64,000 nucleotides of DNA from NCBI RefSeq assembly GCF_024220175.1, contig NZ_CP098502.1:4530514-4594513 (forward strand). Reading direction: 5' to 3'. Source of the stretch: Paraconexibacter antarcticus. GTDB lineage: Bacteria > Actinomycetota > Thermoleophilia > Solirubrobacterales > Solirubrobacteraceae. Position 1 is the first letter of the stretch; every line of letters starts with the position of its first letter. The notes under the pieces are model-generated. The model worked only from the letters and a program-made list of their open reading frames with translations. It ran no database searches and was not told the origin of the DNA. Below, piece after piece: positions 56,333 to 64,000 of this stretch. A program made the position numbers and the translations under genes.

Positions 56333-57949
56333 ATGGACTACCCCGTCGAGAGCTTCACCCCCGCCGAGCAGGCGCGCCTCGCGCCCCACGTGACGAACCT
56401 GGACCGCCCGGTCTTCGCGCTCACGAACCTCCCGGAGACCGTCAAGGGCGCGATGTTCGCCCGCTATTCGCGCTATCAGGGCACGCTGCGCCGGATGTTC
56501 CTCGACGAGTTCGCGGACTCGCTCCCGGAGATCGCCGCCGGCGCCGACGACACCGAGGGCACGCGCGCGGCGGAGCTCTACGAGCGGATCTTCGTCGGTT
56601 ACGGGGATGACAGCGTCGCGCAGCTCGGGGGCGCGCACGTCGCCTGCGAATGGGTCTCGAACGTCCTGACGAAGGTCCTCCAGCGCCCGCGCCTCGGCGC
56701 CTACCTCGAGCAGTCCACGCGCTACATCCCGTACGACACGCCGATGGGCGGCGCGGACTCCAGGCACCCGCGCTACCGCTACTACCGCGACCCGTCGCTC
56801 GGCCCCGTCTACGAGCAGACGATGGACGAGATCTTCGGCGTCTACTCCGGCCTGCTGCCGAAGGTCCGCACGTGGGTCGACGGGACCTTTCCCGGCGACC
56901 CGGGCCCCGCCCGCGACCGGGCGATCGGCGCGAAGGCCCTCGACCTCGTCCGCGGCCTCCTCCCGGCGGCCTCGCTGTCGCACATGGGCATCTACGCGAC
57001 GGGCCAGACGTACGAGCAGCTCATCCTCCACCTCCTCGCGCACCCGCTGCCCGAGGCGCGCGAGTGCGGCACTCAGATCCTCGACGCGCTCCAGCACGTC
57101 ATGCCGTCGTTCGTGTCGCGCATCCCCCGGCCCGACCGCGGCGGCGAGTGGATCGGCTACCTGCAGCAGCGCGACGAGGCGGCCGCCCGCTGGGTCACGC
57201 GCCTCGGCCTCGACCGGCCGACGGCCGCGGAGGGCTCCGGCCGCCCGTCGGTGCGCCTGCTGCACGTCGACGGGGACGAGGACGCCCTCCTCGCCGCGCT
57301 CCTCTTCGAGGCCTCCGGGGTCTCGGAGGAGGACGCGCGCATCCGCCTCTCCGCCCTCTCGACGGACGAGCGCATCGCGCTGCTCACCGACCTCGTCGGC
57401 GAGCGCCGCAACCGCCGCCACCGGCCCGGGCGCGGGTACGAGGCGCTGCGCTACCGCTTCGAGATCGTCTCCGACTACGGCGCCTTCCGCGACCTGCAGC
57501 GTCACCGCATGCTCACCGTGCAGTGGCAGAAGCTCACGCCCGGCCTCGGCGCGGGGGTGCCCGAGGAGATCGACCTCGCGGGCGCCGGCGGGGAGTACCG
57601 CCACGCGCTCGAGCTCTCCCGCGTCGCCCACCAGCGCCTGCTCGACGACGGGCACGACTCGCGCGTCGCGATGTACGCGCTGTGCCTCGGCTACCGCATC
57701 CGCTACGTCCTGGACCTCAACGCCCGCGAGGCGATGCAGCTCATCGAGCTGCGCTCCGGCCGCGAGGGCCACCCGTCCTACCGCGCCGTCGCGCACGAGA
57801 TGCACCGCCACATCGCGGCGGTGCACCCCGCCGTCGCGGGGACGATGATCCACGTCGACGGCGACGTCGAGCCGCGGCTGGAGCGGATCCTGTCCGAGAT
57901 GCGCACCCAGAACAAGCTCGACCAGCTGCTGCCGCCCACGCGCGGCTGA
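56333..57949 (+). CDS. Two-domain FAD-dependent thymidylate synthase-like protein (ThyX family)
   Basis: A 538-residue protein with two ThyX-like halves; canonical ThyX is 220-250 residues and makes dTMP from dUMP using methylene-tetrahydrofolate, FAD and NADPH. The N-half keeps the second part of the ThyX motif as RPRLGAYLEQSTRY (118-131), where RHR is changed to RPR. The C-half keeps RHR (390-392 in LQRHRMLTVQ) but not the Ser and final Arg; it also has the dUMP/folate region REAMQLIELRSGREGHPSYR. The halves may complement one active site. No other thymidylate synthase is in the window. Divergent from the sulfate operon. Confidence 0.85.
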   Translation: MDYPVESFTPAEQARLAPHVTNLDRPVFALTNLPETVKGAMFARYSRYQGTLRRMFLDEFADSLPEIAAGADDTEGTRAAELYERIFVGYGDDSVAQLGGAHVACEWVSNVLTKVLQRPRLGAYLEQSTRYIPYDTPMGGADSRHPRYRYYRDPSLGPVYEQTMDEIFGVYSGLLPKVRTWVDGTFPGDPGPARDRAIGAKALDLVRGLLPAASLSHMGIYATGQTYEQLILHLLAHPLPEARECGTQILDALQHVMPSFVSRIPRPDRGGEWIGYLQQRDEAAARWVTRLGLDRPTAAEGSGRPSVRLLHVDGDEDALLAALLFEASGVSEEDARIRLSALSTDERIALLTDLVGERRNRRHRPGRGYEALRYRFEIVSDYGAFRDLQRHRMLTVQWQKLTPGLGAGVPEEIDLAGAGGEYRHALELSRVAHQRLLDDGHDSRVAMYALCLGYRIRYVLDLNAREAMQLIELRSGREGHPSYRAVAHEMHRHIAAVHPAVAGTMIHVDGDVEPRLERILSEMRTQNKLDQLLPPTRG

Positions 57950-57974
57950 CCGACGGTCGTACGCTAGCGGGGCG

Positions 57975-59429
57975 ATGGACCGCCCCGCCGCCCCCACCTC
58001 GACGCCGCCGCCGTCGCCGACGCCGCGGCTGCTCTCGGCGCAGCGGCCGCCGGCGCGCTTCGGGCTCGCCGTCGCCGTCCTCGGCGTCGCCGGCTGCACG
58101 CTCGCCGTCGCCGCGCTGCGGGGCCTGACGCCGGCGGCCTCCCTGTCGGTCCTCTACATCCTGCCGGTGCTCCTCGTCGCGACCTCCTGGGGGCTCGTGC
58201 TCGCCCTCGCGACGGCGATCGGGTCCGCGCTCGCCTTCAACCTCTTCTTCCTGCCGCCGACCGGGCGCCTGACCGTCGCCGACGACCGCAACGTCGCCGC
58301 CCTCGGGACGTTCATGGTCGTCGCGTTCGTCACGAGCCGTGTCGCCGACCTCGCGCGGGCGCGGGCCGCCGAGGCCGAGGCCCGCCGGCAGGAGGCCGAC
58401 CTCGCGGCCGAGCTCGCCCGCGGGCTGCTCGCGGGCGGCGACCCCGGCGACCTGCTGCGGACCGCGTCGCGACGGGTCGCGGAGGCGCTCGCGGTGCCCG
58501 CGGTCACCCTTGAGCGCGGCGAGGTCCCGGCCGGTGCGGACGGGCGTCGCGAGGCGTTCCCGCTGCGCGACAGCGAGCGCACCGTGGCGACGCTCCTGCT
58601 TCCCGCCGGACTCGACCCGGCGCTGCGCACACGGCTCGTCGCCCACGTCCTCCCGTCCCTCGAGGCGCTGCTCGCCGCCGCCCTCGAGCGGGATGCGCTC
58701 CAGGCCGAGGTCGTCGAGACCCAGGCCCTGCGCCGCAGCGACGTCGTGAAGACCGCGATCCTGCGCGCGGTCTCCCACGACCTGCGCTCGCCCCTGACCG
58801 GGATCCTCACCGCCGGGACGGCGCTCGGCTCCGCGTCGCTCGGCCCCGAGGACCGCGAGGCGCTCGCCGCCGGGGTCGTCGCGGACGCCGAGCGCCTCTC
58901 GCACGTCGTCGACAACCTCCTGGACCTCTCGCGGCTGGAGGCCGGAACCGCCGCGCCGCGCACCGACTGGTGCGCCATCGACGAGGTGCTGCACACCGCG
59001 GCCGAGCAGGCCGGCGGGGACGTGCGCTTCGCGCTCGACGCGGACCTGCCGCTCGTCCGCGCCGACCCCGCGCAGCTCGAGCGGGCCTTCACGAACCTCA
59101 TCGCGAACGCCGACGTCCACGGCGCCGGGCGTCCCGTGTCGGTCCGCGCGCGGGTCGTCGGCGCCCGGCTCGTCGTCCGGATCGTCGACCGTGGCCCGGG
59201 CATCCCGGCGGCCGACCAGGCCCGCATCTTCGAGCCGTTCTTCCGGGGCGGCCCGCGTGACCCGGCGCGGCCGGCCGGCAGCGGGCTCGGCCTGGCGATC
59301 GTCCGGGGCTTCGTCGAGGCCAACGGCGGCGAGGTGGGCGTCGAGTCCCTGCCGGGCCAGGGGTCGAGCTTCGTCGTGACGTTCCCCGTCGCCCCGGTCC
59401 CGCAGGACACCGCGCGGAGGCCGGCGTGA
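57975..59429 (+). CDS. KdpD-like sensor kinase lacking the N-terminal KdpD domain
   Basis: A 484-residue kinase with a DUF4118 four-helix membrane domain (about 30-125) as in KdpD, a GAF-like middle (about 145-245), dimerisation domain with His268 (AVSHDLRSPLTG), and ATPase with N box NLIANADVHG, VDRGPGIP and GSGLGLAIVRG. The cytoplasmic KdpD and universal-stress domains of true KdpD are absent, and no kdpFABC genes are nearby, so K+ control is not assured. It overlaps the regulator gene (GTGA). Confidence 0.9.
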   Translation: MDRPAAPTSTPPPSPTPRLLSAQRPPARFGLAVAVLGVAGCTLAVAALRGLTPAASLSVLYILPVLLVATSWGLVLALATAIGSALAFNLFFLPPTGRLTVADDRNVAALGTFMVVAFVTSRVADLARARAAEAEARRQEADLAAELARGLLAGGDPGDLLRTASRRVAEALAVPAVTLERGEVPAGADGRREAFPLRDSERTVATLLLPAGLDPALRTRLVAHVLPSLEALLAAALERDALQAEVVETQALRRSDVVKTAILRAVSHDLRSPLTGILTAGTALGSASLGPEDREALAAGVVADAERLSHVVDNLLDLSRLEAGTAAPRTDWCAIDEVLHTAAEQAGGDVRFALDADLPLVRADPAQLERAFTNLIANADVHGAGRPVSVRARVVGARLVVRIVDRGPGIPAADQARIFEPFFRGGPRDPARPAGSGLGLAIVRGFVEANGGEVGVESLPGQGSSFVVTFPVAPVPQDTARRPA

Positions 59430-60118
59430 GCGGCGGACCCGGCGCCCGCCGCATCCTCGTCGTCGACGACGAGCCGCAGATCCTCCGGGCCCTGCGCGTC
59501 ATCCTCCGCGAGGCGGGCTACGACGTCGTCGAGGCCGCCGACGTCGAGACCGCCCTCGACCGCGCGTCGATCCGCCCGCCGGACGGCGCGATCATCGACC
59601 TCGTCCTCCCCGACGGCACCGGCGTCGACCTCTGCCGCCGCCTGCGCGAGTGGAGCCAGATGCCGGTCATCGTCCTCAGCGCCGTCGACGAGGAGGAGAT
59701 GAAGGTCCAGGCGCTGCAGGCCGGCGCGGACGACTACGTCACCAAGCCGTTCGGGCCCCGCGAGCTCGTCGCCCGCCTGGAGGCCGCGCTGCGCCGCACG
59801 AACGGCACCCCCGACGAGCCGCTCATCGAGGCCGACGGCCTGACGATCGACCTCGCCGCACGGGTCGTCCGCCGCGACGGCGAGGAGGTGCACCTCACGC
59901 CGATCGAGTTCGACCTCCTGCGCCACCTCGCCCGCAACCGCGGACGGCTGCTCACCCACCGCGCGCTGCTCGTCGAGGTCTGGGGCCCCGGCTACGCGGA
60001 CGACACCGCCGTCCTGCGCACGCACGTCGCGAACCTGCGCCGGAAGATCGAGCGCGGCGGCGGGCCGCCGCGGCTCGTGCGGACCGACCCCGGGGTCGGC
60101 TACCGCTTCAGCGGCTGA
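59426..60118 (+). CDS. KdpE-like OmpR-family response regulator
   Basis: A 230-residue regulator: receiver domain with D14/D15, phosphoacceptor Asp58 (AIIDLVLPDGTG), Ser85 and Lys107, then a winged helix with LTPIEFDLLRHLARN and DDTAVLRTHVANLRRKIE, which resembles KdpE. GTG start overlapping the kinase stop. Targets unknown. Confidence 0.92.
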   Translation: MSGGPGARRILVVDDEPQILRALRVILREAGYDVVEAADVETALDRASIRPPDGAIIDLVLPDGTGVDLCRRLREWSQMPVIVLSAVDEEEMKVQALQAGADDYVTKPFGPRELVARLEAALRRTNGTPDEPLIEADGLTIDLAARVVRRDGEEVHLTPIEFDLLRHLARNRGRLLTHRALLVEVWGPGYADDTAVLRTHVANLRRKIERGGGPPRLVRTDPGVGYRFSG

Positions 60119-60130
60119 GGCCGAGGCGCC

Positions 60131-60520
60131 TCAGAGCAGGACCGCGCCGGCGACCGCGAAGGCGAGGCTCATGACGAGCAGGCCGCCGGCGACGGTCTGC
60201 AGCAGCCGGTCCTCGTCGGAGAGCTCGAGGACGCGGAGCCGCGGCGTCACCCACACGAACGCGCCGCCGACCCCGAGCATCGTGTAGGCGAGGACGACGA
60301 ACGGGCCGAGCGAGCCGCCGAGGACGACGATGCCGGCGATGACCGCGAGGGCCTGCGCCGTCGCCCAGATGAGGAACTTCGCCAGGACGCGGCGGGCGGG
60401 CGGCAGGCGGTCGAACGCGCGCTCGCGGCCCCCCGCGGCGGGTCGCGGGGACGCGGCGGCCTTGCGGGCGGCGGCACGGGGCGGGGGCGCGTCGGAGCGC
60501 TGGCGGGAGCGGCGGCCCAT
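60131..60520 (-). CDS. Small membrane protein with basic N-terminal tail
   Basis: A 129-residue protein. The first 45 residues are Arg/Ala/Pro-rich and positively charged; three hydrophobic segments follow (about 50-70, 73-92, 108-129), with a charged loop PRLRVLELSDEDR between the second and third. Probably inner-membrane, N-in. It is convergent with the KdpE-like gene. No family recognised. Confidence 0.65.
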   Translation of the reverse strand: MGRRSRQRSDAPPPRAAARKAAASPRPAAGGRERAFDRLPPARRVLAKFLIWATAQALAVIAGIVVLGGSLGPFVVLAYTMLGVGGAFVWVTPRLRVLELSDEDRLLQTVAGGLLVMSLAFAVAGAVLL

Positions 60521-60544
60521 GGCTGGGCAACCTTAGAGGAGCGA

Positions 60545-60937
60545 TCAGCTCGTGAGCTCGCCCGGGTCCGCCGGGACGTCGACCGCGTGCTCGCGCAGGA
60601 TGTCGAGCGGGACGATGTCGAGCGCGCGCTCGTGGGTCGAGGCGAGGACGACGAACGCCGCCGCGCCGTCCTGGTGGGCGCGCAGCCAGTTGGCGGCCGT
60701 CACGCACCAGCGGTCCCCCGGGACGAGCCCGGGGAAGTGGTAGGCGGGCAGCGGCGTCGAGAGGTCGTTCCCGATCGAGCGCTGGTGGTCGAGGAACTCG
60801 GCGGTGACGACCGCGCAGATCGTGTGGCTCCCGAGGTCCTCCGGCCCCGTCGTGCAGCAGCCGTCCCGGTAGAAGCCGGTGACGGGGTCGGTCCCGCAGA
60901 GCTCGAGCTCGCCGCCCAGCACGTTGCGATCGGTCAT
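60545..60937 (-). CDS. DUF2237-family protein
   Basis: A 130-residue soluble protein matching the DUF2237 pattern: NVLGGELELCGTDPVTGFYRDGCC, HTICAVVTAEFL, PGLVPGDRWCVTAANW, and HERALDIVPLDILREHAVD. The conserved Cys and Trp-Cys pair are intact. The family is widespread and of unknown biochemical function. The ATG at 60937 starts at the family N terminus; upstream in-frame codons are Pro/Arg-rich. Confidence 0.88.
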   Translation of the reverse strand: MTDRNVLGGELELCGTDPVTGFYRDGCCTTGPEDLGSHTICAVVTAEFLDHQRSIGNDLSTPLPAYHFPGLVPGDRWCVTAANWLRAHQDGAAAFVVLASTHERALDIVPLDILREHAVDVPADPGELTS

Positions 60938-60979
60938 CGGGCGCAGTATCGCCCGTCGGCGGGCCGGGGCGCAAAGGGC

Positions 60980-61012
60980 GGCGCCGCGCCCCCGGGGAGG
61001 GGGCGCGGCGCC
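60980..61012. terminator. Strong GC hairpin after the MFS operon
   Basis: GGCGCCGCGCCCCC (60980-60993) and its exact complement (60999-61012) form 14-bp arms around GGGGA. It lies past the 3' end of the MFS transcript and 42 bp before the DUF2237 start codon. An intrinsic terminator without T-tract is the simplest reading. Confidence 0.7.
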
Positions 61013-61070
61013 GGTGGGGGTGTGACCGTCCCGGGTGGCATTGGCGCCGTGGGCGGTCACGCCCCCGGCG

Positions 61071-61163
61071 TCAGACGGCGGCGCCGGCCTGCTCGCGGAC
61101 GTACGCGCCCTCGGCGGCCGCGAGGATGCGCTTCAGCCGCGCGGCCGCGGCGACGGCGGTCAT
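61071..61163 (-). CDS. Possible 30-residue small protein coupled to the MFS gene
   Basis: The ATG overlaps the MFS stop (ATGA), and a 30-codon frame follows: MTAVAAAARLKRILAAAEG and a short tail ending AGAAV. The sequence could form a basic amphipathic helix. Coupling to the upstream gene and position before a terminator support translation, but so short a frame may be chance in this base composition. Confidence 0.35.
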   Translation of the reverse strand: MTAVAAAARLKRILAAAEGAYVREQAGAAV

Positions 61164-62647
61164 GACCGGTCCCCCGCGGCGGCGTAGGCGGTCTGCCAGG
61201 CGCTCCGGAACCGGGCACCCCAGGCGCGGAGCTCCGGCAGGACCCCGCCCGCGGCGATGAGGGCGCCCCCGATCGCGACGACGACCGACACGACGAGCGC
61301 CGCGTGGAAGCCGTCGAGACGGGCGCCGGCGGAGCCGTCCGCGGCGGACGAGGCGCGGGTCCCCGCGTCCATCGCCGCCGTGGCGACCGCGAGCGTCACC
61401 GCCCCGCCGAACTGCAGCGAGGTGAACAGCAGCCCGGAGGCGAGCCCCTGCTCGTGGTCGGCGATGCCGTCGGTCGCGGCCATGTTCAGGGGGCCGAACG
61501 TGAGCATGAAGCCGATCCCGGCGAGGACCATCGTGGGCAGGATGCTCGTCGCGTACGCCGAGTCCTCGGCGATGCCGGTCGACAGCGCGTAGGCGCCGAC
61601 GAACGCGAGCATCCCGACGGCGACGACCCGCGCGCTGCCGTAGCGGCTCACGAGCGCGGCGGAGCGCGGCGACCCGAAGGCGACGATGAGGCCGGCGGGC
61701 AGGAACGCCCCCGCCATCTCGAACGCCGACCAGCCGCGGAGCTGCTGCATGTACAGCGTCCCGACGAACTGGAAGCCGATCCACGCCCCGAAGACCGTCA
61801 TCGCGGTGAGGTTCGCGCGGCGGAGCTTCGCGGAGCGCAGGATCCCGAGCCGGACGAGCGGGTGGCTGCTGCGCAGCTCCACCCGGACGAACGTCGCGAT
61901 GAGGGCGACGGCCGCCGCGAGGGAGAGCAGCGTCCGCAGCGAGCCCCAGCCGGCCGTGGGCGCCTGGACGATCGTGAAGACCGCGAGGAGCATCGAGCCG
62001 GTGATGAGGGTCGCGCCGGGGAGGTCGAACGTGCGGGCGCTGAGGCCCGCGGCCTGGGACTCGCCGCGGGGGACGTGCTTGAGCGCGAGCACGATCAGGC
62101 CTGCGGTCAGGACGACCGGGACGAGGAACGTCAGGCGCCAGCCGAGCTCGGTGAGGACGCCGCCGAAGACGAGGCCGCTGGAGAAGCCGGTCGCGCCGGT
62201 GGCTGCGTAGATCGCGAGCGCCCGGTTGCGGGCCGGCCCCTCCGCGAACGTCGTCGTGACGATCGAGAGCGCGGCCGGGGCCGTGAAGGCGGCCGCGGTG
62301 CCCTTGAGGAAGCGGGTGGCGATGAGCAGGGTGCCGTCGCTGACGAGGCCGCCGAGCAACGAGGCGATGGCGAACAACGTCAGGGCGGCGAGGAAGACGC
62401 GCCGGCGGCCGAGGAGGTCGGCGGCCCGTCCGCCCAGGAGCAGGAAGCCGCCGTAGCCCAGCACGTAGCCGGAGACGATCCACTGCAGGCTGGTGGTCGA
62501 GAGGTGCAGGTCGGCGTCGATCGACGGGAGGGCGACGCCCACCATCGAGACGTCGAGCCCGTCGAGGAAGACCGCGCCGCACACGACGAGCAGGAGGGCC
62601 CAGGCCCGCCGGTCGAAGCGGTCGTCGGTGATGTGGGTGGAGGTCAT
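61160..62647 (-). CDS. MFS drug/H+ antiporter, DHA2 (EmrB/QacA) family
   Basis: A 495-residue exporter with 14 hydrophobic segments. Family motifs are LDGLDVSMVGVALPSIDADLH in helix 1, WIVSGYVLGYGGFLLLGGRAADLLGRRRVF (motif A region), and the TGFSSGLVFGGVLTELGWRLTFLV motif C block. It would expel small amphipathic or aromatic compounds using the proton gradient. It is divergent from a MarR-family gene that probably represses it. Confidence 0.92.
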   Translation of the reverse strand: MTSTHITDDRFDRRAWALLLVVCGAVFLDGLDVSMVGVALPSIDADLHLSTTSLQWIVSGYVLGYGGFLLLGGRAADLLGRRRVFLAALTLFAIASLLGGLVSDGTLLIATRFLKGTAAAFTAPAALSIVTTTFAEGPARNRALAIYAATGATGFSSGLVFGGVLTELGWRLTFLVPVVLTAGLIVLALKHVPRGESQAAGLSARTFDLPGATLITGSMLLAVFTIVQAPTAGWGSLRTLLSLAAAVALIATFVRVELRSSHPLVRLGILRSAKLRRANLTAMTVFGAWIGFQFVGTLYMQQLRGWSAFEMAGAFLPAGLIVAFGSPRSAALVSRYGSARVVAVGMLAFVGAYALSTGIAEDSAYATSILPTMVLAGIGFMLTFGPLNMAATDGIADHEQGLASGLLFTSLQFGGAVTLAVATAAMDAGTRASSAADGSAGARLDGFHAALVVSVVVAIGGALIAAGGVLPELRAWGARFRSAWQTAYAAAGDRS

Positions 62648-62674
62648 GGGTCGGCACTATACATGCATGCGCAT

Positions 62675-62696
62675 ACAATGCCACCACATTCATTGT
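62675..62696. promoter_or_regulatory. Candidate MarR operator between MFS and marR genes
   Basis: ACAATG (62675-62680) and CATTGT (62691-62696) form an inverted repeat with a 10-bp spacer in an AT-rich 101-bp divergent gap. A second dyad ATGC-ATGC-GCAT (62663-62674) lies closer to the MFS start. MarR proteins commonly bind such 16-22-bp dyads and control both flanking genes. Confidence 0.5.
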
Positions 62697-62748
62697 CTGA
62701 ACACACATTGACACCAGATGCATCGAAACCGCTACGCTGTAGGTCGTC

Positions 62749-63123
62749 ATGAGCACCACCGGGTCGTCCCTCATGGGGGAGTGGCGTCAGCTGCTCGCCC
62801 GTCATGCCAGGGTCAGCGAAGCCCTCGAGCGCGAGCTCGAGCGCCATCACCGCCTGTCCGTCACCGAGTTCGAGGCCCTGCGCCACCTGGCCGAGAGCGA
62901 CGACAACGGCTGCCGCCTGCAGCAGCTCGTCGACGACGTCCACATGAGCCAGAGCGCCCTGTCGCGGCTCATCGGCCGGCTCGCCGACGAGGGCCTGGTC
63001 GAGCGCCGCAGCTGCGCCGAGGACCGTCGCGGCATCTTCGCCGTCATCACCGACGAGGGGCGCAGGCGCCTCGCGGAGGCGACGCCCACGCACGAGGCCG
63101 TCCTCGAGCGCACCCTGCGCTGA
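62749..63123 (+). CDS. MarR-family transcriptional regulator
   Basis: A 124-residue winged-helix regulator. The recognition region is LQQLVDDVHMSQSALSRLIGRLADEGLVERR, and the wing holds the MarR signature DRRGIFAVITDEGRRRL. The C-terminal dimerisation helix is short compared with 140-150-residue members. It is divergent from the DHA2 exporter, the usual layout of a MarR repressor and its target. Confidence 0.92.
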   Translation: MSTTGSSLMGEWRQLLARHARVSEALERELERHHRLSVTEFEALRHLAESDDNGCRLQQLVDDVHMSQSALSRLIGRLADEGLVERRSCAEDRRGIFAVITDEGRRRLAEATPTHEAVLERTLR

Positions 63124-63130
63124 CCGGCCA

Positions 63131-63186
63131 CCCCCGCGCTGGGGCGGGGACGGTCAACACCGCCCGGAGCGGGGCCTACGTGACCG
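63131..63186. terminator. Hairpins between convergent marR and acyl-CoA synthetase genes
   Basis: CCCCGC/GCGGGG (63132-63137, 63144-63149) form a short hairpin, followed by CGGTCA (63151-63156) pairing with TGACCG (63181-63186). The gap of 83 bp separates two convergent genes, so a bidirectional terminator is likely. Confidence 0.45.
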
Positions 63187-63206
63187 CCGGTTTCCCTCCC
63201 GCGCGC

Positions 63207-64000
63207 TCAGCCGCCGCCCTTCACCCGCGCCTCCTCGGCCTGGCGCAGCTCGATGCGGCGGATCTTGCCGGTGAGGGTCTTCGGGAGGTCGCTCGTGAAC
63301 TCGATGAGCCGCGGATAGGCGTAGGCCGAGAGGCGCTCGCGGACGAAGGCCTGGATCTCCTTCGCGAGCTCGTCGGACGGCTCGTGGCCCTCGGCGAGGA
63401 CGATGAACGCCTTGACGACGTGGCCGCGGCGCTCGTCCGGGGAGGCGACCGCGGCGGCCTCGGCGACGGCCGGGTGCTCGAGGCAGGCGGACTCGACCTC
63501 GAACGGGCCGATCCGGTATCCGGCGGCGATGATGAGGTCGTCGGCGCGGCCCTCGTACCAGTAGTAGCCGTCCGCGTCCTGGGAGGCGGCGTCCCCGGTC
63601 CGGAACCACTCGCCGCCGAAGACGCGCTCGGTGTCCTCCGGCCGGTTCCAGTAGCCGAGCGGGTAGTGCGGGTTGGAGCGCGCCTTCAGGGCGATCTCGC
63701 CGCGGGTGCCCGGCTCGGTCACCGGCCGCGAGTCCTCGTCGAGGATCGCCATCTCCCAGCCGGGGGACGGCTTGCCCATCGACCCCTCGCGGACCTCCAT
63801 GAACGGGTAGTTCGCGACCATCGGGTAGCTCTCGGTCATCCCGTAGTAGTCGAGGACGGTGAGGCCGTATTGCTGGCGGAACCAGCGGATCGCCTCCGGG
63901 TTCAGCGGCTCGCCGGCGCTGCAGACGATCCGGAACTTCTGGGGGTAGCGCGTGCCCGCGTCGGCGATCGACATCATCGAGCGCATCGCCGTCGGCGTCG
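63207..64000 (-). CDS. AMP-forming acyl-CoA synthetase, C-terminal part (5' end beyond window)
   Basis: The last 264 codons or so of an ANL-superfamily ligase that activates a carboxylic acid to acyl-AMP and then acyl-CoA. Visible blocks: DYYGMTESYP (A5-like), GEWFRTGDAA (A7), GRADDLIIAAGYRIGPFEVES (A8 hinge), and the catalytic Lys in PKTLTGKIRR (A10). The frame stays open to base 64000 (TPTAM before the internal Met at 63986), so it is truncated by the window rather than broken. The sequence resembles acetyl/medium-chain acyl-CoA synthetases; chain-length preference is not readable here. Confidence 0.93.
   Translation of the reverse strand, partial: TPTAMRSMMSIADAGTRYPQKFRIVCSAGEPLNPEAIRWFRQQYGLTVLDYYGMTESYPMVANYPFMEVREGSMGKPSPGWEMAILDEDSRPVTEPGTRGEIALKARSNPHYPLGYWNRPEDTERVFGGEWFRTGDAASQDADGYYWYEGRADDLIIAAGYRIGPFEVESACLEHPAVAEAAAVASPDERRGHVVKAFIVLAEGHEPSDELAKEIQAFVRERLSAYAYPRLIEFTSDLPKTLTGKIRRIELRQAEEARVKGGG

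Noticed and set aside
55127-58099. Single 990-codon minus-strand frame covering the sulfate-binding protein and the ThyX-like gene
   Set aside because: Only the last 344 codons match a family and start with a lipoprotein signal; the rest is antisense to the ThyX-like gene.

Overview
The window is very GC-rich (roughly 70-75% by eye). Genes are densely packed, start and stop codons often overlap (ATGA, GTGA, TGATG), and GTG starts are common. Gene content fits an Actinomycetota member: a complete nuoA-N operon, a SoxR of actinobacterial type, a DesA3-like desaturase next to its own ferredoxin reductase, and actinobacterial-style paired HypC proteins. The small secreted Cys-rich protein at 8380-8766 and the alpha-dioxygenase-like fusion make the class Thermoleophilia (Solirubrobacterales) my best guess, but this is inference from recall of families, not a search.

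Layout. 1-1107 (minus): start of a [NiFe]-hydrogenase maturation operon, hypC, a second hypC-like gene and hypD running off the edge. 1233-3595: GntR regulator, small membrane protein, SDR, FKBP. 3655-4660: an IS982-type insertion sequence sitting on the stop codon of a cell-surface SGNH gene. 4657-8766: an O-acyl-transfer module (MBOAT, DUF459 SGNH, a divergent exported SGNH protein) and a secreted Cys-rich protein. 8932-12534 (plus): Baeyer-Villiger monooxygenase, exported propeller protein, PlsC, GNAT. 12601-19292: desaturase, exported penicillin-acylase-type hydrolase, a molybdopterin oxidoreductase with its b-type cytochrome, a transglutaminase-like protein. 19312-26784: FkbM methyltransferase, reductase/desaturase pair, PucR regulator, an OmpR-type two-component system, an unknown protein. 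26859-33942: serS, soxR, a P450 and a 958-residue SDR/alpha-dioxygenase fusion, then divergent cytochrome c and cupredoxin-like lipoproteins. 34130-36350: an ABC-2 exporter. 36485-51519: 14-gene complex I operon. 51570-56161: Rrf2 regulator, a structured noncoding region, sulfate ABC transporter. 56333-64000: two-domain ThyX, KdpDE-like two-component system, small proteins, MFS exporter with divergent MarR, and a truncated acyl-CoA synthetase.

How the parts fit. The 15-kb nuo operon supplies respiratory NADH oxidation. Several loci point to fatty-acid and lipid modification: two desaturases (one with a dedicated electron donor), PlsC, the BVMO, the acyl-CoA synthetase and, most strikingly, the alpha-dioxygenase fusion/P450 pair followed by soxR, which looks like a redox-responsive oxylipin or fatty-aldehyde locus. 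The sulfate transporter genes sit beside a Cys-free Rrf2 regulator, which suggests sulfur-responsive control.

The strongest noncoding signals are a 281-bp nest of inverted repeats at 52120-52400 between convergent genes, and two copies (20240-20294 and 26790-26841) of a hairpin with a conserved loop. No tRNA, rRNA or CRISPR array was seen. The only gene-free stretch longer than 300 bases is 52032-52489.
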